Numbered from the stretch's first letter, positions 37,740-46,844 are shown. The stretch: DNA of 64,000 nt from Paracoccus denitrificans (GCA_005768755.1 VAFL01000006.1:62001-126000), one strand, 5' to 3'. The notes: generated by a model not told the origin, from the sequence alone. Numbers and translations are program-made.

Positions 37740-38204
37740 TCAGGCGGCCTGCGCGCCCTGCCCGGATGTCAGAATGGCGTGCAATGCCGCAGGATCGGAA
37801 TTGGCGCGCAGCTTGGCCCGCAAATCGGCGTCGCGAAGCGTGCGCGACACCAATGCCAATGCCTTCAAATGGTCGACGCCGCTGCCTTTTGGCGCGAACA
37901 ACGCAAAGATCAGGTCAACCGGCTGACGATCGACGGCATCGAAATCCAGCGGTTTGTCCAGCTTGACGAAGATGCCTGCCACATTATCCAGCGTATGCAG
38001 CCGCGCATGCGGCAGTGCCACGCCGTTGCCGACACCGGTCGGGCCAAGGCTTTCGCGTTCCTGAAGCGCATCCAGCGTCTGGCTGGCATCCAGCCCGTAC
38101 AGCTGGGCCGCCAGTTCCGAGATGTCCTGAAACAAACGTTTCTTGGAACTGACCTGAGGATAGGCGCGAACAGCGCCGGGTTTGACGATCGTGCTGAGCT
38201 GCAT
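37740..38204 (-). CDS. ptsN: Nitrogen-regulatory PTS EIIA protein
   Basis: A 154-residue EIIA-Ntr protein. The phosphorylated His66 lies in GVGNGVALPHARLH, and VDLIFALFAPKGSGVDHLKALALVSR is the family's second signature. It receives phosphate from the nitrogen PTS (PtsP-PtsO) and modulates potassium and nitrogen physiology. It follows hpf by 66 bp of hairpin-rich sequence and ends the LPS-export/hpf gene block. Confidence 0.94.
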   Translation of the reverse strand: MQLSTIVKPGAVRAYPQVSSKKRLFQDISELAAQLYGLDASQTLDALQERESLGPTGVGNGVALPHARLHTLDNVAGIFVKLDKPLDFDAVDRQPVDLIFALFAPKGSGVDHLKALALVSRTLRDADLRAKLRANSDPAALHAILTSGQGAQAA

Positions 38205-38224
38205 TCCAATCCGTCTTTCTGCTA

Positions 38225-38269
38225 CCCCGGACCTCCAGGCCCGGGGCCGTACACCGCGATCACGCGGTG
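38225..38269 (-). terminator. Two GC-rich hairpins between hpf and ptsN
   Basis: CACCGCG-TGAT-CGCGGTG (38252-38269) starts directly after the hpf stop, followed by CCCCGG-N10-CCGGGG (38225-38246). Neither has a T tract, so they look like RNA-stabilising or Rho-assisted elements, or partial terminators tuning ptsN expression. Confidence 0.45.
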
Positions 38270-38270
38270 A

Positions 38271-38849
38271 TTACCTGATATTGCGCGGGTCGATCCAGCC
38301 GATATTTCCATCGTCGCGACGATGGACGACGTTCACGCCCCCATGTTTCTCGTTGCGGAATACCAGAAGCGGTACCCCTGCCAGTTCCATCTGCATCACC
38401 GCATCGCCCACCGAAAGGGTCGGCACGCGCGCCTCCATCTCGGCCACGATGACGGGTTGCAGACCGCCAGCGTCCTTCGATTCCCATTCGTCCTCGTCGG
38501 CGGGCAGGACATACAAGTCGGCGGCGCCGTATTCAACCGGCTCGGACCTGTCCTTATGATGGTCTTTCAACCTGCGCTTGTAGCGGCGAAGTTGCTTGTC
38601 CATCCGTTCACGCGCTGATTCGAACGCGGCATAGATTTCGGGATCTTCGCCCTTGGCCTGCACGGTCAGACCTGTGGAAAGATGAACGAGCGCGTCACAA
38701 ACCAGCATATGCGCCTTTTTGGAGAATGTGACCACGGCTTCGGTCGGGCGCTGCGAATATTTGCCCACGGTTTCGCCCAGCTCTGTCTCGACGTGCTGTG
38801 TCAGCGCATCTCCGACATCGATCTGCTTTCCACTGATCTGGTAACGCAT
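38271..38849 (-). CDS. hpf: Ribosome hibernation-promoting factor, long form
   Basis: A 192-residue long HPF. The N-terminal S30AE domain (MRYQISGKQIDVGDALTQHV, then VHLSTGLTVQAKGEDPEIYAAFE) is followed by a linker and the C-terminal dimerisation domain (VVHRRDDGNIGWIDPR at the end). It binds 30S subunits and promotes 100S dimers in stationary phase. The ATG at 38849 follows AAAGGAAAT; the frame to 38939 is rejected. Lies between lptB and ptsN, where many proteobacteria also carry rpoN. Confidence 0.94.
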   Translation of the reverse strand: MRYQISGKQIDVGDALTQHVETELGETVGKYSQRPTEAVVTFSKKAHMLVCDALVHLSTGLTVQAKGEDPEIYAAFESARERMDKQLRRYKRRLKDHHKDRSEPVEYGAADLYVLPADEDEWESKDAGGLQPVIVAEMEARVPTLSVGDAVMQMELAGVPLLVFRNEKHGGVNVVHRRDDGNIGWIDPRNIR

Positions 38850-38933
38850 GATATTTCCTTTCGTTGCCGGGCCCCCGGCCTTCGGCTTCGGGGCTGCTCC
38901 GGTCCGGATCAGTCTGCTGCCGGTCTGTGCCTC

Positions 38934-38939
38934 TGTCAA
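38934..38939 (-). promoter_or_regulatory. Consensus -35 element upstream of hpf
   Basis: TTGACA on the minus strand lies 85 bp before the hpf ATG in the 146-bp lptB-hpf gap. At 17 bp follows CAGACT, a weak -10. hpf may thus have its own promoter in addition to read-through from lptB. Confidence 0.35.
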
Positions 38940-38995
38940 CGATCAGGGCGCAGGACCGGCGCGGCCAGCCATACGGCCGTGCAACCTTCAAGGGA

Positions 38996-39739
38996 TCACG
39001 CCAGTGTAAAGCCCGCGCCCAGATACACCTCGCGGACGCGCGGATCGGCGACGATCTCGTCCGTGGTGCCCGACATCAGGACATGTCCGTCATGCAGGAT
39101 ATAGGCCCGATCCACGATCCCCAGCGTTTCGCGGACGTTGTGATCGGTGATCAGCACGCCAATGCCGCGCGATTTCAGGTCATGGACAAGCGCGCGGATA
39201 TCACCCACGGCAATCGGATCGACGCCGGCAAACGGCTCGTCCAGCAGCAGGTATCTGGGATTCGAGGCCAGACAGCGCGCGATTTCGGCCCGCCGCCTTT
39301 CGCCCCCCGACAGGGCCATTGCAGAAGCATTGCGGATATGGCCGATCGAAAACTCGCCCAGCAGTTCCTCCAGCCGATCGCGTCGGCGATGCGAATCGGG
39401 TTGCACGACCTCCAGCACGGCCATGATGTTCTGCTCGACCGTCAGCCCGCGAAAAATGGACATTTCCTGTGGCAGGTAACCGATGCCAAGCCGTGCCCGG
39501 CGAAACATCGGCAGGCCGGTCACATCAACGCCGTCGATTGCCACGGTCCCGGAATCGGGCGCGACCAGCCCGGCGATGCAGTAAAAGCAGGTGGTCTTGC
39601 CCGAACCGTTCGGCCCAAGCAGCGCCACGACCTCGCCCTGGGCAAGGTCTATCGACACATCGCGGATGACCGGGCGCTTGCGATAGGATTTCCGCAGCTT
39701 GCGCACGACAAGCCGGTGATCGCCGCCCTGATCCGTCAT
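38996..39739 (-). CDS. lptB: LPS export ABC transporter ATPase LptB
   Basis: A 247-residue ATPase of the LptB2FGC transporter that extracts LPS from the inner membrane. Walker A GPNGSGKT is at residues 42-49, the ABC signature is [16 protein letters not shown] and Walker B is [13 protein letters not shown], which also contains the LptB-typical PFAGVDP. It starts inside the lptA stop (ATGA). Confidence 0.96.
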   Translation of the reverse strand: MTDQGGDHRLVVRKLRKSYRKRPVIRDVSIDLAQGEVVALLGPNGSGKTTCFYCIAGLVAPDSGTVAIDGVDVTGLPMFRRARLGIGYLPQEMSIFRGLTVEQNIMAVLEVVQPDSHRRRDRLEELLGEFSIGHIRNASAMALSGGERRRAEIARCLASNPRYLLLDEPFAGVDPIAVGDIRALVHDLKSRGIGVLITDHNVRETLGIVDRAYILHDGHVLMSGTTDEIVADPRVREVYLGAGFTLA

Positions 39740-40224
39740 TGGGTGCTGCCGGGTTGCAGGGTCGTGCGCACCCGGCCCGATGCCTGGGCGGTGCCATCGG
39801 CAAGATTAACCACGATCTTTTCGCCGGACATCACGTTTTCGCCCTGCGTCACCAGCACATTGCCCGTCAACGTCACCAGACCTGTCGCGACCTCGTAAAC
39901 GCCTTGCTCTGCTTCGGCAGCGTCGCTGCCCTGAACCAGCGTGACATTGCCTGTCGCATCGAGGGTCGAGATCCGGCTTTTGTCCTGCGCATCATATGTC
40001 ACCAGCACATGATCAGCCGACAGCCGCATCTCGCCCTGCGCGATCAGGACACTGCCCGTCAGCTCGGCCTGGCCGGTGGTCTGATTGACGACCATATTGT
40101 CGGCCGCGACCTCAACAGCGGCAGAGGTATCCGACTGCACGCCGCCAAACGGGACGCTCTGCGATACAGCGGGCACAGCGGCCATCGTCAAGACGAGCAG
40201 GGCAAGGCTGGCAATGCGTTGCAT
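39736..40224 (-). CDS. lptA: LPS transport periplasmic protein LptA
   Basis: A 162-residue OstA-like protein. The signal peptide ends near residue 22 (VPAVSQS). The beta-jellyroll strands show the repeats [29 protein letters not shown] and [19 protein letters not shown]. LptA bridges the periplasm between LptC and LptD. Lies 21 bp after lptC and overlaps lptB by 4 bp. Confidence 0.93.
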   Translation of the reverse strand: MQRIASLALLVLTMAAVPAVSQSVPFGGVQSDTSAAVEVAADNMVVNQTTGQAELTGSVLIAQGEMRLSADHVLVTYDAQDKSRISTLDATGNVTLVQGSDAAEAEQGVYEVATGLVTLTGNVLVTQGENVMSGEKIVVNLADGTAQASGRVRTTLQPGSTQ

Positions 40225-40245
40225 CTTCTATCCTTTTCGGGCGGA

Positions 40246-40815
40246 TCAGGGTTGATATACCAGACGCACGCCGCCTGATAAATTCAGAACATGCTGCCCA
40301 TCCGCATTGCGTGTCATTTCCATCCGGTCGGCGTCAATCCGACCGAATGGCGCGAAGGTGGTCATGCCGCCCTCACCGGTCATCACACCAGTGGTGGTGT
40401 CCGTATTCAGGACGGGAACGGTCATCGCCCAGCCGTCCGACAGCGTGACCCTGACGCCGCCATTCAACCGGATCATGGTGCCGTCTACCTTGCCATGTGG
40501 CGCAGTCAGATCGGCCGCCAATCCGTCAGGCGCGCGCCAGGTCATGCGCAACTGATCTGCTTCGGCATCTTCTGATTGCGCAGGGCTGGCGCGCTCGGCG
40601 GTCAATGTTACCGCCGCCCCACTTTCGGTAACGCCAGAAAATTCGGGCCGGGTCATGCGCGGATCGCGGGCAAGCGCCTCTGCATCGACATCCGCATAGG
40701 GGATCGCCGCATCGGGATCGGGCGATTGCGGCAGCAGGAAAAGCGTCGAAAGGATGGCAAGCGCCGCCAGCGGCAGCAGCACCCGCAGCCATGCCACCAC
40801 GCGAGAGCGCATCAA
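40246..40815 (-). CDS. lptC: LPS export protein LptC
   Basis: A 189-residue bitopic protein with a single N-terminal membrane helix (residues about 9-28, LRVLLPLAALAILSTLFLL) and a periplasmic jellyroll (MTRPEFSGVTESGAAVTLTAE). It passes LPS from LptFG to LptA. The start overlaps the kdsD stop by 4 bp. Confidence 0.9.
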   Translation of the reverse strand: MMRSRVVAWLRVLLPLAALAILSTLFLLPQSPDPDAAIPYADVDAEALARDPRMTRPEFSGVTESGAAVTLTAERASPAQSEDAEADQLRMTWRAPDGLAADLTAPHGKVDGTMIRLNGGVRVTLSDGWAMTVPVLNTDTTTGVMTGEGGMTTFAPFGRIDADRMEMTRNADGQHVLNLSGGVRLVYQP

Positions 40816-41756
40816 ACGATGCCTGCCCGCAGACAGTCATGGATATGCAGGATGCCGCGCGGCATCCCGTCTTCGACAGCAAACAGGCAGGTGATCTTGC
40901 GCGACTGCATTTCCGCAAGTGCCGCCTCGGCAAGTTGTTCGGGGCGAATGGTGCGGGGCTTCGCGGTCATCACATCGGCGGCCCGGTGATCCAGCAGTCC
41001 CTGCATGTGACGGCGCAGGTCACCATCCGTGATGATCCCGACCAGTTCACCTGCCGCACCGGTCACGCCGGTCACGCCATAACCCTTCTGGCTGATTTCC
41101 AGAAGCGCATCCGTCATCGGCGTGTCTTCGGCCACCAGGGGCATGTCGGCATGCATCAGATCGCCAACACGCGACAGTTGCGCGCCCAGTTTGCCACCGG
41201 GATGGAAGGTGCGGAAATGTTCGGGCGTGAACTTCCGATGCTCCATCAGCGCGACCGCAAGCGCGTCGCCAAGGGCAAGCGTCATCGTGGTCGAAGTCGT
41301 GGGTACAATTCCCTTGCCGCAGGCCTCGGGCGCGGCGGGCAGTATCAGCGCCACATCCGATTGCCGGATAAGCGTCGAACCTTCGCGGCTGGCCACACCG
41401 ATCAGCGGAATGCTGAAGCGCCGGGTATGCGCGACAATATCGGCGATCTCGGGCGTTTCGCCCGAGTTTGACAGCACGATGACGACATCGCCCTCGGCCA
41501 CCATGCCCAGATCGCCATGGCTGGCCTCGGCCGGGTGGACGAATTGGGATGGTGTCCCGGTCGAGGCCAAGGTCGCGGCGATCTTGCGCGCGATATGGCC
41601 CGATTTGCCCATGCCCGAAACCACGACACGGCCACGCGCCGCCAAAATCACCTCGACTGCGCGGTCAAAGCTGTCGCCAAGACCCGCCGACAACATCGCA
41701 AGGCCTTCGCTTTCGGTGGCGATCACCCGCCGGGCGGTGTCAAGATAAACGCTCAT
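40812..41756 (-). CDS. kdsD: Arabinose-5-phosphate isomerase, KdsD/KpsF family
   Basis: A 314-residue enzyme that converts ribulose-5-phosphate to arabinose-5-phosphate for Kdo synthesis. The SIS domain has VVVSGMGKSGHIARKIAATLASTGTPS and VIVLSNSGETPEI; two CBS domains follow from about residue 200. It sits between rnd and lptC, the normal place in this lineage, and links Kdo supply with LPS export. Confidence 0.94.
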   Translation of the reverse strand: MSVYLDTARRVIATESEGLAMLSAGLGDSFDRAVEVILAARGRVVVSGMGKSGHIARKIAATLASTGTPSQFVHPAEASHGDLGMVAEGDVVIVLSNSGETPEIADIVAHTRRFSIPLIGVASREGSTLIRQSDVALILPAAPEACGKGIVPTTSTTMTLALGDALAVALMEHRKFTPEHFRTFHPGGKLGAQLSRVGDLMHADMPLVAEDTPMTDALLEISQKGYGVTGVTGAAGELVGIITDGDLRRHMQGLLDHRAADVMTAKPRTIRPEQLAEAALAEMQSRKITCLFAVEDGMPRGILHIHDCLRAGIV

Positions 41757-41765
41757 CGCAGGGAT

Positions 41766-42380
41766 CTAGTGATGAAAGATATCGTTTTCATCCCCCCAGC
41801 CCAACAGGTCAAGCCGGGCGCGGGTGGGAAGAAAATCGAAACAGGCCTGCGCAAGTGCAAGGCGATTCTCGCGGATCAGCAACTGTTCCAGCGCATCCTT
41901 CAGCTTGTGCAGATACAGCACATCCGACGCCGCATATTCCAACTGCGCCTGACTGAGTTCTTCCGCACCCCAGTCCGAGGTCTGCTGCTGCTTGGAAATG
42001 TCCACCTCTGCCAACGCCTGCAGCAGGTATTTCAACCCGTGACGATCCGTATAGGTGCGCACCATCTTCGACGCGATCTTGGTGCACCAGACGGGCGCGG
42101 TGACAACCCCAAAGGCGTTCTCCAGCGCGCCGATGTCAAAGCGGCCATAATGGAACAGCTTCACCACGGCCGGATCGGTCAGCATCCGGGTCAGATTCGG
42201 CGCAGCGTCCTGGCCTTTCGCGATCTGGACAAGATGCGCATCCCCGTCGCCTGACGACAACTGCACCAGGCAAAGCCGGTCACGGCGCGGATCAAGACCC
42301 ATGGTCTCGGTATCGATGGCGACCACGGGGCCAAGGTCCAGCCCGTCGGGCAAATCGTTCTGATACAGGTGAATAGCCAT
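41766..42380 (-). CDS. rnd: Ribonuclease D, short form
   Basis: A 204-residue 3'-5' exonuclease domain of the DEDDy type: AIDTETMGLDPRRDRLCLVQL near residues 17-37, VKLFHYGRFDIGAL, and YAASDVLYLHKL with the final Tyr/Asp. No HRDC domain, so it is about half the length of E. coli RNase D; this short form is frequent in alphaproteobacteria. The ATG at 42380 is preceded by GGAG; a TTG just upstream is rejected. Confidence 0.9.
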   Translation of the reverse strand: MAIHLYQNDLPDGLDLGPVVAIDTETMGLDPRRDRLCLVQLSSGDGDAHLVQIAKGQDAAPNLTRMLTDPAVVKLFHYGRFDIGALENAFGVVTAPVWCTKIASKMVRTYTDRHGLKYLLQALAEVDISKQQQTSDWGAEELSQAQLEYAASDVLYLHKLKDALEQLLIRENRLALAQACFDFLPTRARLDLLGWGDENDIFHH

Positions 42381-42456
42381 CAAAAACTCCGCTTTGGTCT
42401 GTCTATAGGCGGCTTTTCCGCAAAGGTCAGCCCTCCGCCGATCAAAGCAGCGTCAA

Positions 42457-43440
42457 TCAGCGAGAGACAGGGACGCGAAGCGATTCCGATATCACCTTGG
42501 CCGGTTCGGCATCGACGTTCAGCGTCGCCTCGACAACCGGGGCATTCAGGTTCTTGGTCTGCATGAAAATGCGCCCGATATACTCGCCAAGAATGCCCAG
42601 AAACATCGCATTCAGCGTCATCGACATGAGCAGCAGAATCACAAGCGTCGCAAAGCCCGGCGGCCACTCCTGCCCGAACAGCAACTTGCCTATCAGGTAG
42701 AACAGCAGGATCAAAAAGGTGATCAGGCCCGCGAAAAGCGAAACCGTTGACGCGAGCCGCAGCGGAACAAGCGAATGGTTCACCATCCCGTCCACAGCCA
42801 GCGAGATCATCGCCCGCAGCGGAAATTTCGATTCCCCCGCCGTGCGTGCGGCCCGGTCATAATCGAAGCCGACCTGCTTGAACCCCATCGCACTGATCAT
42901 TCCGCGCATATAGGGCGAGCGGTCTTCGCTGACACGGATCTGGTCCAGAATGCGGCGGTCAGTCAGCCGGAACTCGCCGGCGTTGCGGGGCAGGTCGTCA
43001 TGGCTGATGCGGTCGATGAACCAGTAAAACCCGCGCCTGAGCGCGGCGACCACCGGCCCGTCTGGCAGCTTCCTGCGGATACCATAGACGACCTGATTGC
43101 CCTGCCGCCACAAATCCAGCATCTGCGGGATCAGTTCGGGCGGGTCCTGCAGGTCGCAATCCAGCTGGATCGCGCAATCGCCCCGCGCCATCTTGTAGGC
43201 ATACATGACCGAGTTCTGGTAACCGACGTTGCGCGAGAACCGGAACACCCGTACCCGCGAATCCTCGTTCGCGATCTCGGACAGGATGGCGAAGGTGCGG
43301 TCGGTAGAGTGGTTGTCGGTGAAGATGATTTCCGCCTGATCATCGGGCAGCTTGTCCACCACCGCCGCGATTCGTTCATAGCATTCGCGAACATTCGGTT
43401 CTTCGTTATATGCGGGAACGACAATGGAAATCAGGCTCAT
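42457..43440 (-). CDS. GtrB-like polyprenyl-phosphate glycosyltransferase (GT2)
   Basis: A 327-residue protein with an N-terminal GT-A domain (ISIVVPAYNEEPN; IIFTDNHSTDRTF; LDCDLQDPPELI) and two C-terminal membrane helices (residues about 230-300). This is the architecture of GtrB/DPM-synthase-like enzymes that load a sugar from a nucleotide onto undecaprenyl phosphate at the cytoplasmic face. It is the last gene of an eight-gene operon that begins with a GtrA flippase and encodes a CDP-sugar pathway, so its donor is probably that CDP-deoxysugar. Overlaps the upstream SDR gene by 4 bp. No convincing terminator was found in the 76 bp before rnd. Confidence 0.88.
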   Translation of the reverse strand: MSLISIVVPAYNEEPNVRECYERIAAVVDKLPDDQAEIIFTDNHSTDRTFAILSEIANEDSRVRVFRFSRNVGYQNSVMYAYKMARGDCAIQLDCDLQDPPELIPQMLDLWRQGNQVVYGIRRKLPDGPVVAALRRGFYWFIDRISHDDLPRNAGEFRLTDRRILDQIRVSEDRSPYMRGMISAMGFKQVGFDYDRAARTAGESKFPLRAMISLAVDGMVNHSLVPLRLASTVSLFAGLITFLILLFYLIGKLLFGQEWPPGFATLVILLLMSMTLNAMFLGILGEYIGRIFMQTKNLNAPVVEATLNVDAEPAKVISESLRVPVSR

Positions 43441-44366
43441 TGCGCGGCCCTCGCTGATTTGGAAAAGGCGCGGTCGTTTTCCCAGTCGAACACCTGCGCC
43501 AACCCATCTTGCAAGGTGACACGGGGTGCCCAGCCAAGGGCCGCAAGTTCTGGCGACGGGGGGGCGGACACGATGTCGTCGGCGCCGGCGCGTTCTGCAC
43601 CTGCGCTGATGGGCTGGCCGGCGATATCGGCGATAAGCGCCGCCACATCGCCCAGTCGGTGCGGGGCCCCGGTCGATACGTTCACCACAGCCGGCAGCGT
43701 CGCCGCGTGCTCTGCCATCAGTTGCAGCGCGCCGACGGCATCGTCGACATGCAGCAGGTCACGCATCGCATCGGGCCGGTTTGGCGGCGCCAGCCCGCCG
43801 GAAAGCGCATCCGCGATGGCCCCGGGCACAAAAAAGTCGGTGGACTGATCGCCACCATAGGTCAGGCTAAGCCGCGCAGTGACCGAAGGCACGCCTGTCC
43901 ATTCGCGCCATATCCGCAGCAGATGCGTGCCCATCAGGACAGACAGGCCGTAGATGCTGCCAGGTTCGCGGCGCGCGGTGCTGATTTCGGCCAGCGTGCC
44001 GGACCGTATGACCGCTTTCGGTGGTGTAGTCATGGCGGCAAGTTCATCCAACATGATCCGCAACGGCTCGACATTGGCGCGCAGCGCACGGTCCATGTCG
44101 CGCAGCCCGTCGCGTTGATCAAATCGCGTCGCCGCCGCCAGAAGAAACACGCGGTCGGGTTGCACGCGCGCCAGAAGTAAGCGCATGCCCTGCGCATCAC
44201 GCGGCTCCAGCCGTTCGACCGTGATTCGATCCAGAATCCCATCCAGCCGCCAGGTGTCGCTGTCGGGTCGGGCGATGACCGTCACCTCGTCACCGCGGCG
44301 CAGGCAGTCCCGCACCAGGTGCGAGCCGATAAAGCCCGTCCCGCCGGTGATCAGGATTCGCGTCAT
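43437..44366 (-). CDS. NAD-dependent epimerase/reductase (SDR) of the CDP-sugar operon
   Basis: A 309-residue extended SDR. The nucleotide-binding motif is ILITGGTGFIGSHLV at residues 4-18. The active-site Tyr139 stands in SIYGLSVLMG, where the usual YxxxK Lys is replaced by Val143 (codon GTC). The DFFVPGAIADAL and RDLLHVDDAVGAL segments are normal. In the operon it would be expected to epimerise or reduce the 4-keto CDP-sugar, but the missing Lys makes ordinary catalysis doubtful. Two adjacent ATGs (44369, 44366) are possible; 44366 has better spacing from AAGGA and overlaps the methyltransferase stop. Confidence 0.8.
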   Translation of the reverse strand: MTRILITGGTGFIGSHLVRDCLRRGDEVTVIARPDSDTWRLDGILDRITVERLEPRDAQGMRLLLARVQPDRVFLLAAATRFDQRDGLRDMDRALRANVEPLRIMLDELAAMTTPPKAVIRSGTLAEISTARREPGSIYGLSVLMGTHLLRIWREWTGVPSVTARLSLTYGGDQSTDFFVPGAIADALSGGLAPPNRPDAMRDLLHVDDAVGALQLMAEHAATLPAVVNVSTGAPHRLGDVAALIADIAGQPISAGAERAGADDIVSAPPSPELAALGWAPRVTLQDGLAQVFDWENDRAFSKSARAAQ

Positions 44367-45622
44367 CATGCCGTCCTTCTGTCGTCTGCGACGACCATAT
44401 GCGGAAATGGTATCGGAAGAATGAAGCGGCCGCCGGCGGCCTCGAACCCGGCAAGTTGAGATCGGATTTCGTCGAAGAAATTCCACGCCAGCACCAACAG
44501 ATAATCGGGTCTGCGATCGGCAATTGCAGAAACATCGCAGATCGGGATCAGCATTCCCGGCGACAACATCCCCTGTTTCAGCGGATTGCGGTCGACCAGA
44601 AAGTCCAGCATGTCTGGCCCGATCTGGTAGAAATTCAGCAAGGTATTACCCTTGGCCGGCGCGCCGTAACCGGCAATGGTCTTGCCTTGGGCTTTCAAAT
44701 CGGAAAGCAGCGCGCGCAAATCCACGCCTGCCTGCCGGGCGCGCGTCGCGAAATCATTGTATACTGCCGCGTCGTCCATGCCGGCCTCTGCCTCGGCGGC
44801 CAGCATCTTTGCCACATCATCCGATGGCGCAGTTGCCGCAGCGGCCTTGCGCATGAAAACCCGCATCGACCCACCATGCACCGCAAGATAGCTGACATCG
44901 ACGACCGCCATGCCAGTCCGCTCGGCCAGCCGCACAAGTGATTTCAGGCTGAGTTCGGACATATGTTCATGGTAGATATTGTCGAACTGGTTACTTTGTA
45001 TGATGTCGCGGCCCCACGGAACCTCGACCACAAACCAGCCATCATCGGCCAGAAGGTGGGTTATCCCCTGCATGAAACTGACCAGATCGCCGATATGGTT
45101 CAGCGTATTGGTGGTCGAAATCACCTTCGCAGGCCCGCGCTGCTGACGCAATTCCTGCGCGGTTTCGGGGCCGAAATAGGCGATGTGCACCTCGACCCCG
45201 ATTTCTGCGGCCTTGGCGGCCAGATTGGCCGCCGGGTCGATGCCCAGCGTTTTCGCGCCCAGCCCATTGGCAAAGCCCAGCATCAGCCCGTCATTGCAAC
45301 CGATATCGACGATCAGTCCGCCCGCCGCCCGTTCCGTCAGGACACGGGCCAACCCCTCGAAATGACCATGCATCGTGACCGCGCCCGAGGGGATATACAG
45401 GTAATGGCGAAAAAAGCCCTCGGGCAGCTGATCTGCGACCTGGATCAGTCCGCACTCCAGACAGGCCTGCGCATTCAGCGGAAACGCGGGCTGTGGCTTG
45501 TCGGCATCCTCGGGCCGGACGAACATATTGGCCGGGGGGTGGTCCCCCATCGGCAGAAACAGCAGAAGTTCCGACGACCCGCAGGCGCGACATGCATCCA
45601 GCAGAGGTGATTGCGGTGTCAT
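44366..45622 (-). CDS. Sugar C-methyltransferase (NovU/TylC3-like)
   Basis: A 418-residue protein with three parts: an N-terminal zinc-binding region (CRACGSS at residues 11-17 and CLECGL near 55), a SAM-binding methyltransferase domain (LIVDIGCNDGLMLGF; IYHEHMSELSLKSL with a His-rich loop), and a C-terminal domain (ITGYGAPAKG-like IAGYGAPAKGNTLLNF; DRNPLKQG). This is the layout of enzymes that C-methylate 4-keto-deoxysugar nucleotides to give branched sugars. The ATG at 45622 follows AAGGGGA, 13 bp after the dehydrase gene. Confidence 0.88.
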   Translation of the reverse strand: MTPQSPLLDACRACGSSELLLFLPMGDHPPANMFVRPEDADKPQPAFPLNAQACLECGLIQVADQLPEGFFRHYLYIPSGAVTMHGHFEGLARVLTERAAGGLIVDIGCNDGLMLGFANGLGAKTLGIDPAANLAAKAAEIGVEVHIAYFGPETAQELRQQRGPAKVISTTNTLNHIGDLVSFMQGITHLLADDGWFVVEVPWGRDIIQSNQFDNIYHEHMSELSLKSLVRLAERTGMAVVDVSYLAVHGGSMRVFMRKAAAATAPSDDVAKMLAAEAEAGMDDAAVYNDFATRARQAGVDLRALLSDLKAQGKTIAGYGAPAKGNTLLNFYQIGPDMLDFLVDRNPLKQGMLSPGMLIPICDVSAIADRRPDYLLVLAWNFFDEIRSQLAGFEAAGGRFILPIPFPHMVVADDRRTA

Positions 45623-45635
45623 CGTCCCCTTCCCC

Positions 45636-46832
45636 CTATCTTCCGAACTGCGCAGCGAACGCCCTGAAGCTTTCATGCATATGGTCGATCTGAAGTTGGT
45701 CCAGCCCGTGGTGACAGGCCAGAAGGATGCCGCCGCGCATGACAGCGTCGGCGACAGGATAACCATCGGGCCGCGTGCGGGATTCCACCTTCTTCATGGC
45801 CGGCTGGCGCAGGATGTTGCCGGTGAAGACCGGGCGTGTCTGGATCTCGCGCTTTTCCATCCAGATCTGCATTTCGCGCCGGTTGAACGGCGCATCTTCA
45901 CGAATGGTCAGCGGGAAAGCCAGCCAGCCGGTGCGGCTGTCAGGCAGTTGCCGGGGCAGGATGAACCATTCCTCGTAGGCAGAGAAGAACTTCAAATGCT
46001 GGGCGAAATTCTGTTCGCGCGCAGTGATGTTGCGGTCCAGCTTGCCCAGTTGGACCAGCCCGAAGGCGGCGCTGACCTCGGACGGTTCAAGGTTATAGCC
46101 CAACTCCTCGAACAGGAACTTCGCGTCATATGAAATGCCGTCCAGTTCCACGTTGAACCGGTTTTCAATCGCCTCGCTGCCTTCCTGGAACAGCGACGAG
46201 GTCCGCCCCCAACTGCGCAGCAGCAACGCCCGGCGCGCCAGTGCATCGTCATTTACGCACAGCATCCCGCCGTTTCCGGCACCGTTGATGACATGGCTGC
46301 CGTAGAAGCTGGTGGTCGAAATATCCGAGTTCACGCCCGTCGAAACACCTTTGATGGTCGCGCCAAGCGTGTCGGCACTGTCTTCGACAACGATCAGCCC
46401 GTGTTCCTGTGCGATTTCGCGAATGCGGGGCCAGTCAGGCAGGTTTCCGATCAGTGAAGGGATCATGATTGCCTTGGTCTTGGGGCCAATCATCGCCTCG
46501 ATCTGGCTGGCATCGGCATTATAGGTGCCTTCGGCCGCGTCGATGAAGGCGGGCACCAGCCCATGCTGGACAATCGGGGCTACGGTTGTCGCGAAGGTCA
46601 GCGCGGGCGTAATGACCTCTGACCCGGCAGGAAGATCCAGCAGCGCCACGGCGATGAAGTTTGCCGACGATCCCGAATTGACCATGATCCCGTGCCGTTT
46701 GTCGAACAACGCGGCCACGCCGTCCTGCATCTCGCGGACGTGCTTGCCCATTTGCGTCGAGCTGCGCAGCACGCGAACCACCGCCTCGATTTCTTCCTCG
46801 CCATGGACGGTCTGTCCGTAGTTCACGCGCAT
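45636..46832 (-). CDS. RfbH/ColD-like CDP-4-keto-6-deoxyglucose 3-dehydrase
   Basis: A 398-residue DegT/DnrJ-fold protein. In the internal-aldimine position it has His180 (TTSFYGSHVING) instead of Lys, as in the PMP-dependent 3-dehydrases RfbH/DdhC (E1) and ColD. Other motifs are VNSGSSAN, PALTFATTVAP and VVEDSADTLG. E1 proteins carry four cysteines for a [2Fe-2S] cluster after the R-x-W-G-R motif; here RSWGRTSSLFQEGSEAIENR has none. With no E3 reductase gene nearby, a ColD-type mechanism not needing external electrons is likely. Lies 12 bp after rfbG. Confidence 0.85.
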   Translation of the reverse strand: MRVNYGQTVHGEEEIEAVVRVLRSSTQMGKHVREMQDGVAALFDKRHGIMVNSGSSANFIAVALLDLPAGSEVITPALTFATTVAPIVQHGLVPAFIDAAEGTYNADASQIEAMIGPKTKAIMIPSLIGNLPDWPRIREIAQEHGLIVVEDSADTLGATIKGVSTGVNSDISTTSFYGSHVINGAGNGGMLCVNDDALARRALLLRSWGRTSSLFQEGSEAIENRFNVELDGISYDAKFLFEELGYNLEPSEVSAAFGLVQLGKLDRNITAREQNFAQHLKFFSAYEEWFILPRQLPDSRTGWLAFPLTIREDAPFNRREMQIWMEKREIQTRPVFTGNILRQPAMKKVESRTRPDGYPVADAVMRGGILLACHHGLDQLQIDHMHESFRAFAAQFGR

Positions 46833-46844
46833 TTTCTTGAGCTC

